This document shows positions 8,292 to 17,174 of a DNA stretch of 41,119 nt, piece after piece (within the stretch, counting starts at the first letter, position 1; every line of letters begins with the position of its first letter). This DNA comes from Candidatus Aminicenantota bacterium (lineage in GTDB: Bacteria; Acidobacteriota; Aminicenantia; Aminicenantales; UBA4085). The position numbers and the translations under genes were made by a program. The stretch is from NCBI GenBank assembly GCA_026393895.1, contig JAPKZG010000006.1:1-41119 (forward strand), written 5' to 3'. The notes beneath the pieces are model-generated. The model was not told the DNA's origin, made no database searches, and was given only the letters and a program-made list of their open reading frames with translations.

Positions 8292-8693
8292 TCAGGAAAG
8301 CCAGTCTTCGACGGCGAGGCCATGAATTCTCCGGAATTCGCGCACATTGTGGGTCACCAAAACCGCGCTCAGGCTCAGGGCGTGCGCTCCGATTTGGGTA
8401 TCGAGAGGTCCGACCGGCTTTCCGGATTTTTCGGGCGCGCCCCGGACTCGCCCGTAAATTCTCGCCGCCGCATCGTCGAAAGGCGCGATTTCCAAAGGAA
8501 GAAGGAATTCGTCCAAGGCCCGGCCGTTTTTTTCCTTTTGTTCGCTTTTCTCCACGCCGTACCGAAGCTCGGCCAGGGTCACAGCCGAAATCCCCGCCTC
8601 TCCCGGGACCAGGGCCGTGATCCGGCGCAGGATAGAATCCGGCTTCCGCTTGATCAGAGCGATGCAGGAGTCCGTATCGAGCATGAAGCGCAT
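8292..8693 (-). CDS. vapC: VapC-family PIN-domain toxin
   Basis: A 133-residue PIN-domain ribonuclease, the usual VapC length. The acidic metal-binding residues appear in order: D6 in MRFMLDTDSC, the Glu of TLAELRYG near residue 42, an Asp in GPLDTQIGAHALS near residue 98 and the final Asn/Glu of THNVREF. The segment LDTQIGAHALSLSAVLVTHN is typical of VapC proteins that cut initiator tRNA or rRNA, although the target cannot be inferred here. Its ATG overlaps the stop of the upstream antitoxin by one base (TGATG), the standard coupled arrangement. Confidence 0.9.
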   Translation of the reverse strand: MRFMLDTDSCIALIKRKPDSILRRITALVPGEAGISAVTLAELRYGVEKSEQKEKNGRALDEFLLPLEIAPFDDAAARIYGRVRGAPEKSGKPVGPLDTQIGAHALSLSAVLVTHNVREFRRIHGLAVEDWLS

Positions 8694-8920
8694 CAGAAGG
8701 ACTCGCGTTTCTGCTCTTTCGGCTGGTTTCGTCCCGTCATAAAGTCGGCCGAGAATTTGTCCAGACTTTCAATGAACGAATTCCACATCCCCCCGGCGGG
8801 AAGCAATATGACGGAGTCTCCGGTTTTTTTAACATAGACAAATTCGCCTTCGAAGCGGAATTCTTTAGGCAGACGGACGGCCTGGCTTTGTCCATTTCTA
8901 AAGAGTCGGGCGGTTCTCAT
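8693..8920 (-). CDS. vapB: VapB-family antitoxin (AbrB/SpoVT swapped-hairpin type)
   Basis: A 75-residue antitoxin beginning MRTARLFRNGQSQAVRLPKE, the classic VapB N-terminal DNA-binding hairpin. The C-terminal part (SFIESLDKFSADFMTGR) is the expected toxin-neutralising tail. The ATG at 8920 is chosen over a longer open frame because AAGAGG lies seven bases upstream and conservation starts there. The operon promoter overlaps a palindrome (8947-8956) suited to autorepression by the VapBC complex. VapB genes of this length and start are widespread. Confidence 0.9.
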   Translation of the reverse strand: MRTARLFRNGQSQAVRLPKEFRFEGEFVYVKKTGDSVILLPAGGMWNSFIESLDKFSADFMTGRNQPKEQKRESF

Positions 8921-8946
8921 AATGGGGCCTCTTAATATATATTTAT

Positions 8947-8974
8947 AGTATATACTTATCTTTTCAAATGTCAA
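8947..8974 (-). promoter_or_regulatory. vapBC promoter with palindromic operator
   Basis: On the minus strand TTGACA (8969-8974) is followed after 16 bases by TATACT (8947-8952). The -10 is embedded in the perfect 10-base palindrome AGTATATACT (8947-8956), a likely operator for VapB. The same GTATATAC core recurs at the RHH/PIN operon (37287-37294). Confidence 0.6.
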
Positions 8975-9094
8975 ATCTTTATTCCCATCAATAAAGACGT
9001 TCGATGTCCGGCTTTTTCTCGCAATTCGACGTGTCGATCATTCCGGGGTCAGCCCGATTGAATAAAGCCAGCTGTTGACGTACGATCGAAGGCG

Positions 9095-9898
9095 ATGAGC
9101 CGGTTATCCTTTGAAAACAAACTTGTCGTCGTCACCGGAGCCGCCTCAGGGCTCGGCCGGGAACTGGCCAAACGGATGGCCGTCGCGGAAAAAGCTCATC
9201 TCGTCGTCGCCGATTGCCGGGCCGACCGACTGGAAACGCTCAAAGCGGAAATCGAGGCCGTCTGCTCCTCGAAGGTCCATGTCGTTTCCGTCGACCTCGG
9301 CTCAGGCGACGGGGCGAAAACGCTCTTCGAAAAAGCCACGGCTCTCGGGAACGTTTACGCCCTGATCAACAACGCCGGTCTCAGTTTTTTCGGAAAAACG
9401 CTCGACCGGCCCTTTTCCGCATATCGCGAGCTCATCCAGGTCAATTGCCTCACGGTTCTCGAGACGACGACCGCCTTCCTCGGGTATTTCCTGGAGAAAG
9501 GCGAAGGCGCGATTCTGAACGTGACGAGTTTGGGCGGGCTCGTCACCCTCCCCTATCAAAACTTCTACGCCGCGACCAAGCACGCCGTCCAAACGTTCAG
9601 CGAAGGCTTGAGCTCGGAATACCGGAACAGGGGGGTCGTGATTTGCACGTTCGCGCCGGGGGGGATCGCCACCGAAATGATCACAAAGTCCGGTCTGGAC
9701 AAACATTTCGGGGAGAACAATCGCGTCCTGATGCACCCGGAACGGGCGGCCGAACTCGCCGTCCGCGGATTTAAAAAGAAAAAACTCATCAATGTTCCCG
9801 GCATTCTGAGCAAGCTCGTCATAATTACCCAGCGGATCATTCCCCGAAAAACCGTCATCCGGGAGACCGACCGGATCTACGCCCCCAAGAAGCGCTGA
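9095..9898 (+). CDS. Short-chain dehydrogenase/reductase
   Basis: A 267-residue classical SDR. The Rossmann motif TGAASGLG is near residue 15, NNAG near residue 91, the catalytic Ser lies in LNVTSLGG and the Tyr/Lys pair in FYAATKHA. The cofactor-selecting end of beta 2 reads VVADCRADR, whose Asp favours NAD. The hydrophobic, basic C-terminus (ILSKLVIITQRIIPRKT) resembles membrane-associated SDRs acting on lipids or acyl chains, a guess only. GAAGG lies two bases before the ATG. The gene stands alone and converges on the MFS gene, with a bidirectional hairpin between them. Confidence 0.88.
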   Translation: MSRLSFENKLVVVTGAASGLGRELAKRMAVAEKAHLVVADCRADRLETLKAEIEAVCSSKVHVVSVDLGSGDGAKTLFEKATALGNVYALINNAGLSFFGKTLDRPFSAYRELIQVNCLTVLETTTAFLGYFLEKGEGAILNVTSLGGLVTLPYQNFYAATKHAVQTFSEGLSSEYRNRGVVICTFAPGGIATEMITKSGLDKHFGENNRVLMHPERAAELAVRGFKKKKLINVPGILSKLVIITQRIIPRKTVIRETDRIYAPKKR

Positions 9899-9960
9899 CC
9901 CGGGAAGAATCCCGCAAAAATTATTTCCGCTCTTGGGGGGGGTGGAAAAATCATGGTCGA

Positions 9961-9992
9961 CCGGAAAAAACGGGCGAAACGTTTTTATCCGG
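9961..9992. terminator. Bidirectional terminator hairpin between SDR and MFS genes
   Basis: CCGGAAAAAACG (9961-9972) pairs with CGTTTTTATCCGG (9980-9992) around a 7-base loop, giving 12 pairs with one bulged A. A-tracts and T-tracts on the two arms let it act on both converging transcripts. It overlaps the MFS stop codon. Confidence 0.5.
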
Positions 9993-11220
9993 AACGGGAA
10001 TCATCCGGTCGTTTCAAGGACTCCGGTAAAGCGAGGGCCAGTCCGAAAGCGACGACGACCAGCGCCGTCATCGCCAGCATCGAGACGGTCATCGAGCCCG
10101 TCGCTTTCGATTTGAACGCGTCCATGGCCAGGATAAAGGCGATGCCCGAAATCTGCCCCATGAGGAGAGCCAGGGTGTTGGACGTCCCTTCCGGGGCGGG
10201 GCGGGTGATTTCGGCCGCGTATTGGAACCCGATCGGACCGGCGCTCAGAAGAAAGAATCCGAAGACAAACCCCGAAGCCAGGAGAATGCCGTAATTCCGG
10301 GTGAAGGTCATCCCGATAAGTCCCGGGATGAGCCCTCCCAGGGCGATCACGATGAATGGCTGACGGCGGGCGATTTTGTCGGAAATGATGGGCATGACGA
10401 TCGCCCCGACGATTCCTCCGATCAACATGATCCCCCCGAGCCAGCCGGCCTGGGTGATTGTGAAGCCGCGCGGCCGGATAATGTCTTCGATCCAAGTCGA
10501 AACGGCGTTGAACAGGCCGAGCCCGATGAAAAATACGGCCATGAGAAAAATGAAAGCGCGGCGGCGGATCATGGTCTTTAACCCGTCAAACATCAGGGTC
10601 CGTTCCTGGACGGCGCCGGACTCGGGCGGGGTCGGCGGATGTTCGCGGGCGATCACCAGGAAAACGACGGCGGCAACGATCGAGACGATTCCATAAATCA
10701 ACAGCATCCGCTCCATTCCGACGTGAAGGACGAGGACCGGGGTCAAAATCATCGCGATCAGCGGCCCGAGGTAGAGGGCCAGCGTTCCTATCCCCGTAGC
10801 GGTCGCCCGTTCCCGGATGGGAAACCAGCGGGCGGCGATCGTCGTCATCGCCCCAATAATGAACGGCTGGGCGGCGGCCAGCCCGATTTGGGAAATGAAA
10901 ACCAGGGTGAAATTCGCGGCGAAGATCCCCCGGGTCATGCCAAAGAAGGCGGTCATGATCGCCCCCAGGCCCACGGCCTTTTTGAATCCCTTGGTGTCGA
11001 TGAACCAAGCCGCCGGGAAAAACAGCAGAACATAAACGACCATGAAGCTCATGGACAGGAGCCCGATCATCAAATCTGACGTTTTGTAAAAGGCGGCCGC
11101 GGTCCCGGTGATCGGAGCGAAGGTGATCCAGAAAACCTGGCAAATTGCCGCGATCGGAACAAAAGCAGCCAGGACCAGCCAGCGGTACCCATAAACCTTA
11201 TTCGTCGAATCGTTCACCAT
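9985..11220 (-). CDS. MFS transporter (FLVCR-like group)
   Basis: A 411-residue inner-membrane transporter with twelve predicted helices in two bundles separated by a loop near residues 195-220 (REHPPTPPESGAVQERT). The helix 2-3 loop of the major facilitator superfamily is present as AAWFIDTKGFKKAV. The N-terminal pattern (YGYRWLVLAAFVP, ITFAPITG, the FISQIGLAAAQPF segment, ARWFPIRERATATG) resembles the FLVCR/DIRC2-like branch of putative metabolite or haem/choline carriers. The substrate is unknown. GAGGAGG lies just before the ATG. It is 68 bases downstream of hemW on the same strand, so read-through is possible. Proximity to hemW makes a haem-related cargo imaginable but not shown. Confidence 0.85.
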   Translation of the reverse strand: MVNDSTNKVYGYRWLVLAAFVPIAAICQVFWITFAPITGTAAAFYKTSDLMIGLLSMSFMVVYVLLFFPAAWFIDTKGFKKAVGLGAIMTAFFGMTRGIFAANFTLVFISQIGLAAAQPFIIGAMTTIAARWFPIRERATATGIGTLALYLGPLIAMILTPVLVLHVGMERMLLIYGIVSIVAAVVFLVIAREHPPTPPESGAVQERTLMFDGLKTMIRRRAFIFLMAVFFIGLGLFNAVSTWIEDIIRPRGFTITQAGWLGGIMLIGGIVGAIVMPIISDKIARRQPFIVIALGGLIPGLIGMTFTRNYGILLASGFVFGFFLLSAGPIGFQYAAEITRPAPEGTSNTLALLMGQISGIAFILAMDAFKSKATGSMTVSMLAMTALVVVAFGLALALPESLKRPDDSRSG

Positions 11221-11288
11221 CGCCTCCTCGATCCGGTCTTTCCGGGAACTTTATTCCTGGCGGCGACTCCTGTCAACGGGATTGATAT

Positions 11289-12449
11289 TCAGCGGAGCAG
11301 GCGCGACAGGATCGAATTGGAGATAAGAAGCTTATTTTCCGGGATACGGAGAACGCGGCCCGAGAGAACGATCAACCCCTCGTCTTCAAGCCCGGCGATT
11401 TCCGGCCGAAACCGATCGGCCGGATCAAAGCCGAACCGTCCGGCGAAAGATTCGAGGTCGATTCCTTCGACGAGACGAAGCCCCGCGGCCAGCGCTTCTC
11501 GGGCGGCCGTATCCGGGTCCAAGTTGACGGTTTCCGCGGCCGGGACGCTTCCCGCCGCCCCTTCCCGCCATTTCCCGAAGTCCGCGATATTCGTCCACCT
11601 CTTCGCGCCGAGATGAGACGCGGCCGACGGCCCCAGTCCGAGGAACGGCTCGTATCGCCAGTATTTCAGGTTGTGAAGACATTCTCTTCCCGGACGGGCG
11701 AAGTTGGAAATTTCGTAGCGTCTCAGTCCCAGCGAAGAAAACGCCCCGGCCGCGCGTTCGAACGCGTCGACGGCCGCGTCGTCGTCCACCGGATTTGCCC
11801 GCAAGGTTCTTTCGAAAGGCAGTCCTTCGACGTTTTCGAGAAAATACAGGGACACGTGGTCGGGCCGGAGCGTCCGCACGGCCTCGATCGTCCGGTCCCA
11901 GGAACACGGCGTCTCCCCCGGGATCCCCGCCATCAAATCCACGCCGAGGGAGGCAACCCCGGCGTCACGGGCCCGGCGGAGAAAAGCTTCGGTCCGGGCG
12001 GCAGTCGAAGAGCGACCGAGAATCCGAAGAACGCCGTCGTCGAACGATTGCGCCCCGACGCTCAGGCGCGTGACCCCCGCCCGGATCCACCCCCGAAAAA
12101 CATCGTCGTTTGCCCCGTCCGACGGATTGGCCTCGAGCGTGAATTCGACAGGCCATAGGGGAAGTCGATCGGCCAGGTCGTCCCGCAGGCGGGCGATGTC
12201 GTCCGGCGCCGCCAGTGACGGCGTTCCCCCGCCGATATAAAGCGTTTCGAATTCGAGAGAGCTTCCGCCGGTTTCGAAGCCGGGGCCGGACGCGACTCGA
12301 CCCGCTTCCGCGAGGATTCCCTCCCGCCAAAGCCCGATCCGCGACCGATCGACCGCCGGCTCAACGGGAATGCTGTAAAAATGACAATAGGGGCATTTCC
12401 GGCGACAAAAGGGAAAATGGACGTAGAGGCCGGCCTTGGAGGACTTCAA
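11289..12449 (-). CDS. hemW: HemW-like radical SAM haem chaperone
   Basis: A 386-residue radical SAM protein of the HemN/HemW family. The cluster motif is CRRKCPYCHF (C-x3-C-x2-C plus the fourth Cys/His region) near residue 15. YIGGGTPS, LEANPSD, RLSVGAQSFDD, DLMAGIPGET and the YEISNFARPG segment follow in family order, and the C-terminal HemN domain is complete. HemW proteins bind haem and assist its insertion; they lack the N-terminal extension of true coproporphyrinogen dehydrogenase HemN, as this one does. The start is TTG at 12449, whose TTGA overlaps the TGA of the upstream HAD gene, indicating translational coupling. Confidence 0.88.
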   Translation of the reverse strand: MKSSKAGLYVHFPFCRRKCPYCHFYSIPVEPAVDRSRIGLWREGILAEAGRVASGPGFETGGSSLEFETLYIGGGTPSLAAPDDIARLRDDLADRLPLWPVEFTLEANPSDGANDDVFRGWIRAGVTRLSVGAQSFDDGVLRILGRSSTAARTEAFLRRARDAGVASLGVDLMAGIPGETPCSWDRTIEAVRTLRPDHVSLYFLENVEGLPFERTLRANPVDDDAAVDAFERAAGAFSSLGLRRYEISNFARPGRECLHNLKYWRYEPFLGLGPSAASHLGAKRWTNIADFGKWREGAAGSVPAAETVNLDPDTAAREALAAGLRLVEGIDLESFAGRFGFDPADRFRPEIAGLEDEGLIVLSGRVLRIPENKLLISNSILSRLLR

Positions 12450-13126
12450 GCCATGACGATCTGGAGAATTTCGTCGGGAGAATCGACGATGTAGGTCGGG
12501 TCGTGGTCGGCCAGAAAATCCCGGCGCTGGAAACCCCAGCTCACGGCGATGACCGGGACTTTGGCTTTCCGGCAGGCCTCAATGTCCCGGGCTTCATCGC
12601 CGACATAGATAACGTCCTCGCGCCCGACATCCTCTTCTTTCATGACATGCCGGAGGGCGCGTGTTTTTCCGAAAAAATTGTTTTCGGAATGGATGAAGTC
12701 GAACACTTCCAATTCGCGGGCCTGGAGGAATTTTTCGACATTCTCCGTCGAATTGGACGTCAGAATGCCCAGTTTCACCCCGAGAGATTTGAGTTCCAGG
12801 AGAACCTCCCGGATGCCCGGAAAAAGGCCCAGTTTATCGATTTCCCGGCCGAGTTCTTTTTGATAGTGAAAAAGGAGATAGGGCAGTTTAGCCAACGGAA
12901 TCCGGTGTTTTTTAAGAATCTCCCGGCTCGACATCCCCCGCATGGCCTCGATATCCGTTTGATCGAGAGGGGGAATCCCGAGAGCTCCGTTATATTTGTT
13001 GGCAAGGCGGACAATGGCCGCGAGCGTGTCGGCGATGGTGCCGTCAAAGTCGAAAATGAGGGTAAGGTCTTTTTTATTAGACGGAATCCCGCCCTCGTCC
13101 TGATTTCGGGTCACGGCTTTGATCAT
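12446..13126 (-). CDS. HAD-superfamily hydrolase (phosphoglycolate-phosphatase-like)
   Basis: A 226-residue soluble phosphatase. Motif I is IFDFDGTIADT (nucleophile Asp and acid/base Asp), motif II the Ser in LGILTSNST, motif III the Lys in FFGKTRALRHV and motif IV VIYVGDEARDIEACR. The helical cap between motifs I and II is of the small alpha type found in Gph and related enzymes. Such proteins clear 2-phosphoglycolate or other small phosphates; the substrate is not determinable. It is the first gene of a coupled pair with hemW (4-base overlap at 12446-12449). Confidence 0.85.
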   Translation of the reverse strand: MIKAVTRNQDEGGIPSNKKDLTLIFDFDGTIADTLAAIVRLANKYNGALGIPPLDQTDIEAMRGMSSREILKKHRIPLAKLPYLLFHYQKELGREIDKLGLFPGIREVLLELKSLGVKLGILTSNSTENVEKFLQARELEVFDFIHSENNFFGKTRALRHVMKEEDVGREDVIYVGDEARDIEACRKAKVPVIAVSWGFQRRDFLADHDPTYIVDSPDEILQIVMA

Positions 13127-13358
13127 TTCAGTTTCCGGGAATATTCATAATAGGAGGCTGTCATCTTTTTGTCAACTTCTTGTCGTTTTTTGTTAAAAAA
13201 TCACCCTTCGAGGGCTCGGCGGCTAGCCCCCAGGAAGTGCGTTGAAAGGGAAAGCCTTGAGCTTCTCCGGAATAGCAACGGTTTTCTTGTGGAAACGTTC
13301 GTCCCGACATATTATCTATGTACGCAAGACAGCGAGGATTAACATGGCGGAGGGATCT

Positions 13359-15416
13359 ATGTCCGAAAAGGGTTTTTTCATCTATCCGGCTGTACTTCTT
13401 TCCTTAATATTCTGCTGTCGCGGTTCGGCTTCCGGCCAGGACAAGCACGAGGCGACCGCCCAGCTGGTTCTGGCCGACTTGGTGGCCACGAACGACAAGG
13501 GAGAGGTGGTCGTTGATTTGACGAAGGACGATTTCGAGGTCTTCGAGGACGGAAAGAGGATGGACATCCATTCCCTTGATTTTTTCGATTTCCGCCCGAT
13601 GACAACGGTTCCCACGGCTAAGACGACCATGACTCCGGTCCGGAAGAAAAAGCTGATCGTCGTCTTTGATTCCATGAATACCGTCAAACGGATTCTCGAC
13701 CGCGGAAAGAGCTTGATCATTGATCGGCTCCTCGACCTGATTCGATCCGGGTTTGAGGTGACGGTCTTCGAGATTACGGACAAAGGGGACATGCGGATTC
13801 TCCAGCCCCTGACTTCGGATGACCGCCTCATCCGCGCGGCCGTCAGCCTGGCGTCCGGAAGTCTCTGGGTGGACCATGCTGAAGATACGCTGGCCATCCC
13901 CAAATATCTTCTGCTGGAAGATGACGAAAGAAATAACGAAAGGTTTTATCGAATGGTCACGAGCCAAATGTATCAAAGCGAGACGCGGCGCCGGTTTGAG
14001 GCCTCGGTGTCGGCTTTCCTCTCGATTCTGAATGGGATCAAGGATTGGCCCGGTCGCAAGCCCATCCTTCTTATCAGCGGCGGATTCCCCTATTTCAACT
14101 TGGGTGATATTCAGGTCGCCAAGATCAACGATCCCTTCAAGGTGCTGAGGAGCAATAAACTGACCAGCGCCGAGGAAATTTTCCGCGACCTGATTGCCTT
14201 TGCCAACAGCCATAATATCAGCTTTTATTCCCTTTACTCCGACGATTTCCTTCGGCATCTTCTCCCCGACATTTCTCTGGACAGCGTCACAATGACCTAT
14301 GATGTCGCCGAAATAATGAAAAGCGAGCTGTACAACCTGAAGGATTTGGCGGTCGATACCATGGGCGTTGCCATGGCCGGGGCCGAAAACTTTAAGGATT
14401 TTGAACGGATTATCAAAAGCGATCTGTCGTCTTACTACGAACTCTCCTATGTTCCGCCCCGGAAAAAGCCCGACGGGCGATATCATGAAATAACCGTAAA
14501 AACGGGAAGGCCGGATCTCAATCTTCGCTATCGCCGAGGGTATTTCGATTACGACGAGAACCAGAAGGAGTCCATGCTTTTTAGCTCAGCCGCCTTCACT
14601 CCTTCCCTGTTTCAGGATATTCCATTTATAGCCAAAACGATTCCGGTCGCGACCGGCCGGGATCGCTACCTGCTATGGCTCATGGCGGCCCTTCCGATTC
14701 AGGGTTTTCTCTTGGGAGAGGATAAAACGCAGGAGAAGAAAGACATAAGGATAGGTTTGAGCTTGATTGACGATGAGAACAACCTCGCCCTGTCCGCTCG
14801 AATCAACACGTCCGTCAAGCTGTCGCCTGAATTCAGGAGACGTTTGGGACAAGCCCGTTATTTTGGCTTCAACGCCTGTTCCCAAGACATCGAATTCAAG
14901 AAGAACCGTTACCGCGCCGTCGTCGCCCTTTATGATAGGGATTTCGGACGTATGAGCGCCGTGGAAACCTCCCTTGAAGTTCCCGATATGTCCCGCGAAG
15001 CGGAGGGCCGCATTATCGCGGCCGTTTTCGGGCAGGTGGCTGAATCGGCGGATTCCGAATCGACCGCTTTCCGGTTCTCCCGGGAGGATGGAACGCTCGA
15101 ATTCCCGGGGTTCCGGTTCCATCCGATAAGCGTGAACGAATCGGACCGTAAGAACGGATTGGCTGTTTTTCTTCAGATTAAAGGAGCTCGGGATGAGGGC
15201 GATCTGAAGCTGAGTTTAACGACGGCTCGGAATGGGCAAGCGCCGCTTGATAATAGGGCCGTCGAATTATTCCGATCTCGGAACATGGCGACGAACGTCT
15301 GGAATGTCATTTTGAAGCTGGACCTCGGCCTTCTCGAACCCGGAGATCATGTCCTTCAAGTCTATCGTCGGGAAAGACCGGAGCCGCTGATTATCCTTCC
15401 TTTCAAGCTGCTGTAA
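13359..15416 (+). CDS. Exported VWFA-related protein
   Basis: A 685-residue protein using the ATG at 13359, chosen because GGAGGG lies four bases upstream; the frame is open further up to 13242. A signal peptide with hydrophobic core YPAVLLSLIFCC ends near GSASG. After it comes the family hallmark DLTKDDFEVFEDGK (residues about 55-68), then a VWFA fold with the strand LIVVFDSMNT in the metal-site position, PILLISGGFPY, and SYYELSYVPPRKKPDGRYHEI before RRGYFDY. This matches the VWFA-related domain family that is especially numerous in Acidobacteriota. The C-terminal about 250 residues are beta-rich and unassigned. Function is unknown; an envelope or extracellular binding role is likely. Confidence 0.75.
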   Translation: MSEKGFFIYPAVLLSLIFCCRGSASGQDKHEATAQLVLADLVATNDKGEVVVDLTKDDFEVFEDGKRMDIHSLDFFDFRPMTTVPTAKTTMTPVRKKKLIVVFDSMNTVKRILDRGKSLIIDRLLDLIRSGFEVTVFEITDKGDMRILQPLTSDDRLIRAAVSLASGSLWVDHAEDTLAIPKYLLLEDDERNNERFYRMVTSQMYQSETRRRFEASVSAFLSILNGIKDWPGRKPILLISGGFPYFNLGDIQVAKINDPFKVLRSNKLTSAEEIFRDLIAFANSHNISFYSLYSDDFLRHLLPDISLDSVTMTYDVAEIMKSELYNLKDLAVDTMGVAMAGAENFKDFERIIKSDLSSYYELSYVPPRKKPDGRYHEITVKTGRPDLNLRYRRGYFDYDENQKESMLFSSAAFTPSLFQDIPFIAKTIPVATGRDRYLLWLMAALPIQGFLLGEDKTQEKKDIRIGLSLIDDENNLALSARINTSVKLSPEFRRRLGQARYFGFNACSQDIEFKKNRYRAVVALYDRDFGRMSAVETSLEVPDMSREAEGRIIAAVFGQVAESADSESTAFRFSREDGTLEFPGFRFHPISVNESDRKNGLAVFLQIKGARDEGDLKLSLTTARNGQAPLDNRAVELFRSRNMATNVWNVILKLDLGLLEPGDHVLQVYRRERPEPLIILPFKLL

Positions 15417-15547
15417 GTTGATCGCATTAAACAGGCCTTTTGGACTCATCGGGTTTTCTCGGGAGGATCAGAATCTTATTTACCGGTTTTCGCTGGACAT
15501 CGTTCTCCGAGACCAATAGAATATGTCTTGGATATTTGGAGAGATCC

Positions 15548-16978
15548 GTGTTTTTGCTGGAAGACGGTGAGCGTGCCGAGCTTTGGAACCGACTGATTGA
15601 AAGGATTGAAAGATACTTTCGATCTGTTCCGGAACTCCGGGTGAGTCCGCCGCTGGACCGCGAAAGAATCCTGGAATCATTAAAAGCCTTCGATTTCCGG
15701 AACGGCAAGTCCCCGCTTGAAGCGCTCGATTTTGCGGCGGATCAACTCGAGCGATATCAGGTTCACGCGCCGCATCCGTGCTATTTCGGGCTTTTCAATC
15801 CGGCGCCGACGGCTATGGGAATCGCGGCGGATACTTTGGTTGCCGCCTTCAATCCTCAGCTGGCCGCATGGAGCCACAATCCGTTTGCCTCGGAGGTCGA
15901 GGCGCATCTGATCAGGGCTATGGGAGCCCGCTTCGGATACGATCCTCAGACAGCCGACGGTGTTTTCACGGCGGGCGGCGCCGAGGCGAACCATACCGCG
16001 CTGCTGACGGCATTAGCCTCCCGCTTCCCGGAATTCCGCGAACACGGCATCCACGGGCTTGCCCGCAAACCGTCTTTCTACCTCTCGGTCGACGGCCACG
16101 ATTCGATGATCAAAGCGGCCAGGTTGTGCGGACTCGGCACGGAGGCCGCCCGACGAATCCCGGTTGCCGGCGACCTGAAGATCGATCCGCGGGCGCTAGC
16201 CGGCGCAATCGAAAGTGACCGCCGGTCCGGTCGGGCGCCGTTCCTCGTCGTAGCCACGGCCGGGAGCACGGGGGCGGGTATCGTGGATCCGCATGAACCA
16301 ATCGCCGAAATCTGCGCCCGGGAGAACCTTTGGTTCCACTCCGATGCCGCCTATGGCGGGGCGGCCGTCCTTTTGGATGAACTGAAAGACGAATATCGAG
16401 GCATCGGCCGGGCGGACTCCATAACCTTTGATACCCATAAATGGCTCTCCATTCCGATGGCCGCAGGTATGTACCTGACACGGCATTCCAACGCCTTGAT
16501 CGACACCTTTCGGGTCGCCGCCGACTACATGCCGCAGGACGCCTCCGGCATGCAAGTGACCGATCCCTTCACCCACTCGATTCAGTGGAGCCGTCGCTTT
16601 ATCGGCCTTAAAGTCTTCCTCTCGCTTGCCGTGCACGGTTGGAAAGGGTACGAGACGATCATCCGTCGTCAAGTGGCATTGGGAAATTACCTTCGGGAAT
16701 GTCTTCGTTCCGCCGAGTGGACAATCGTGAACGACACCCCCCTCCCCGTTGTCTGTTTTGTCGACTCTTTCAGGAGCGAATCCGCCGGCTTTGCCGCCGA
16801 GATCGTGAGACGCGTGATCGCTTCCGGCAAAGCCTGGATATCCACCGCCTTGTTGGGCGGGGAAAAAACCGCTATTCGGGCCTGCATAAACAATTTCAGA
16901 ACGTCAAGGGAGGACGTCGAAACGCTGGTCGAGGCCTTGAACAAAGCCCGCGAGGAGACGGAAACCGCCCGCAACTGA
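15548..16978 (+). CDS. Group II PLP-dependent amino-acid decarboxylase
   Basis: A 476-residue fold-type I enzyme of the aromatic-L-amino-acid/glutamate decarboxylase family. Key features are HPCYFGLFNP, SHNPFASEVE, the FTAGGAEANHTAL segment binding PLP phosphate, the stacking His in SVDGHDSMIKAA, the PLP-N1 Asp in WFHSDAAYGG and the Schiff-base Lys298 in FDTHKWLS. The frame is open back to a TTG at 15440, but the GTG at 15548 has GGAGAG five bases upstream and fits family length, so it is preferred. Substrate preference (aromatic amino acid, Glu or a diamino acid) cannot be fixed. It stands between the VWFA gene and a glycosyltransferase, with no operon partner visible. Confidence 0.85.
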   Translation: MFLLEDGERAELWNRLIERIERYFRSVPELRVSPPLDRERILESLKAFDFRNGKSPLEALDFAADQLERYQVHAPHPCYFGLFNPAPTAMGIAADTLVAAFNPQLAAWSHNPFASEVEAHLIRAMGARFGYDPQTADGVFTAGGAEANHTALLTALASRFPEFREHGIHGLARKPSFYLSVDGHDSMIKAARLCGLGTEAARRIPVAGDLKIDPRALAGAIESDRRSGRAPFLVVATAGSTGAGIVDPHEPIAEICARENLWFHSDAAYGGAAVLLDELKDEYRGIGRADSITFDTHKWLSIPMAAGMYLTRHSNALIDTFRVAADYMPQDASGMQVTDPFTHSIQWSRRFIGLKVFLSLAVHGWKGYETIIRRQVALGNYLRECLRSAEWTIVNDTPLPVVCFVDSFRSESAGFAAEIVRRVIASGKAWISTALLGGEKTAIRACINNFRTSREDVETLVEALNKAREETETARN

Positions 16979-17135
16979 TCCGATCCGGATCAGGCGTCGA
17001 GATATTCCATCCCTTCCTGCTCCGCGCTGTCCTGGCCGACAGGTGTTCCGCCCGACGACCTTCTTGACGACCGGCCGGAAAAATCCGTACTCTCGCGTTT
17101 CGACTAACTTCTTTTAAAAACGAGCGCACGGACAA

Positions 17136-17165
17136 TTGACTTGAGGACGCCCCTTCCTCTATAAA
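17136..17165 (+). promoter_or_regulatory. Promoter-like sequence before the glycosyltransferase gene
   Basis: TTGACT (17136-17141), an 18-base spacer and TATAAA (17160-17165). The fit is good, but transcription would start near 17172, after the AGGAG ribosome site at 17166-17170. If used, the message would be practically leaderless for ATG 17175, so it may be fortuitous. Confidence 0.35.
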
Positions 17166-17174
17166 AGGAGAGCC

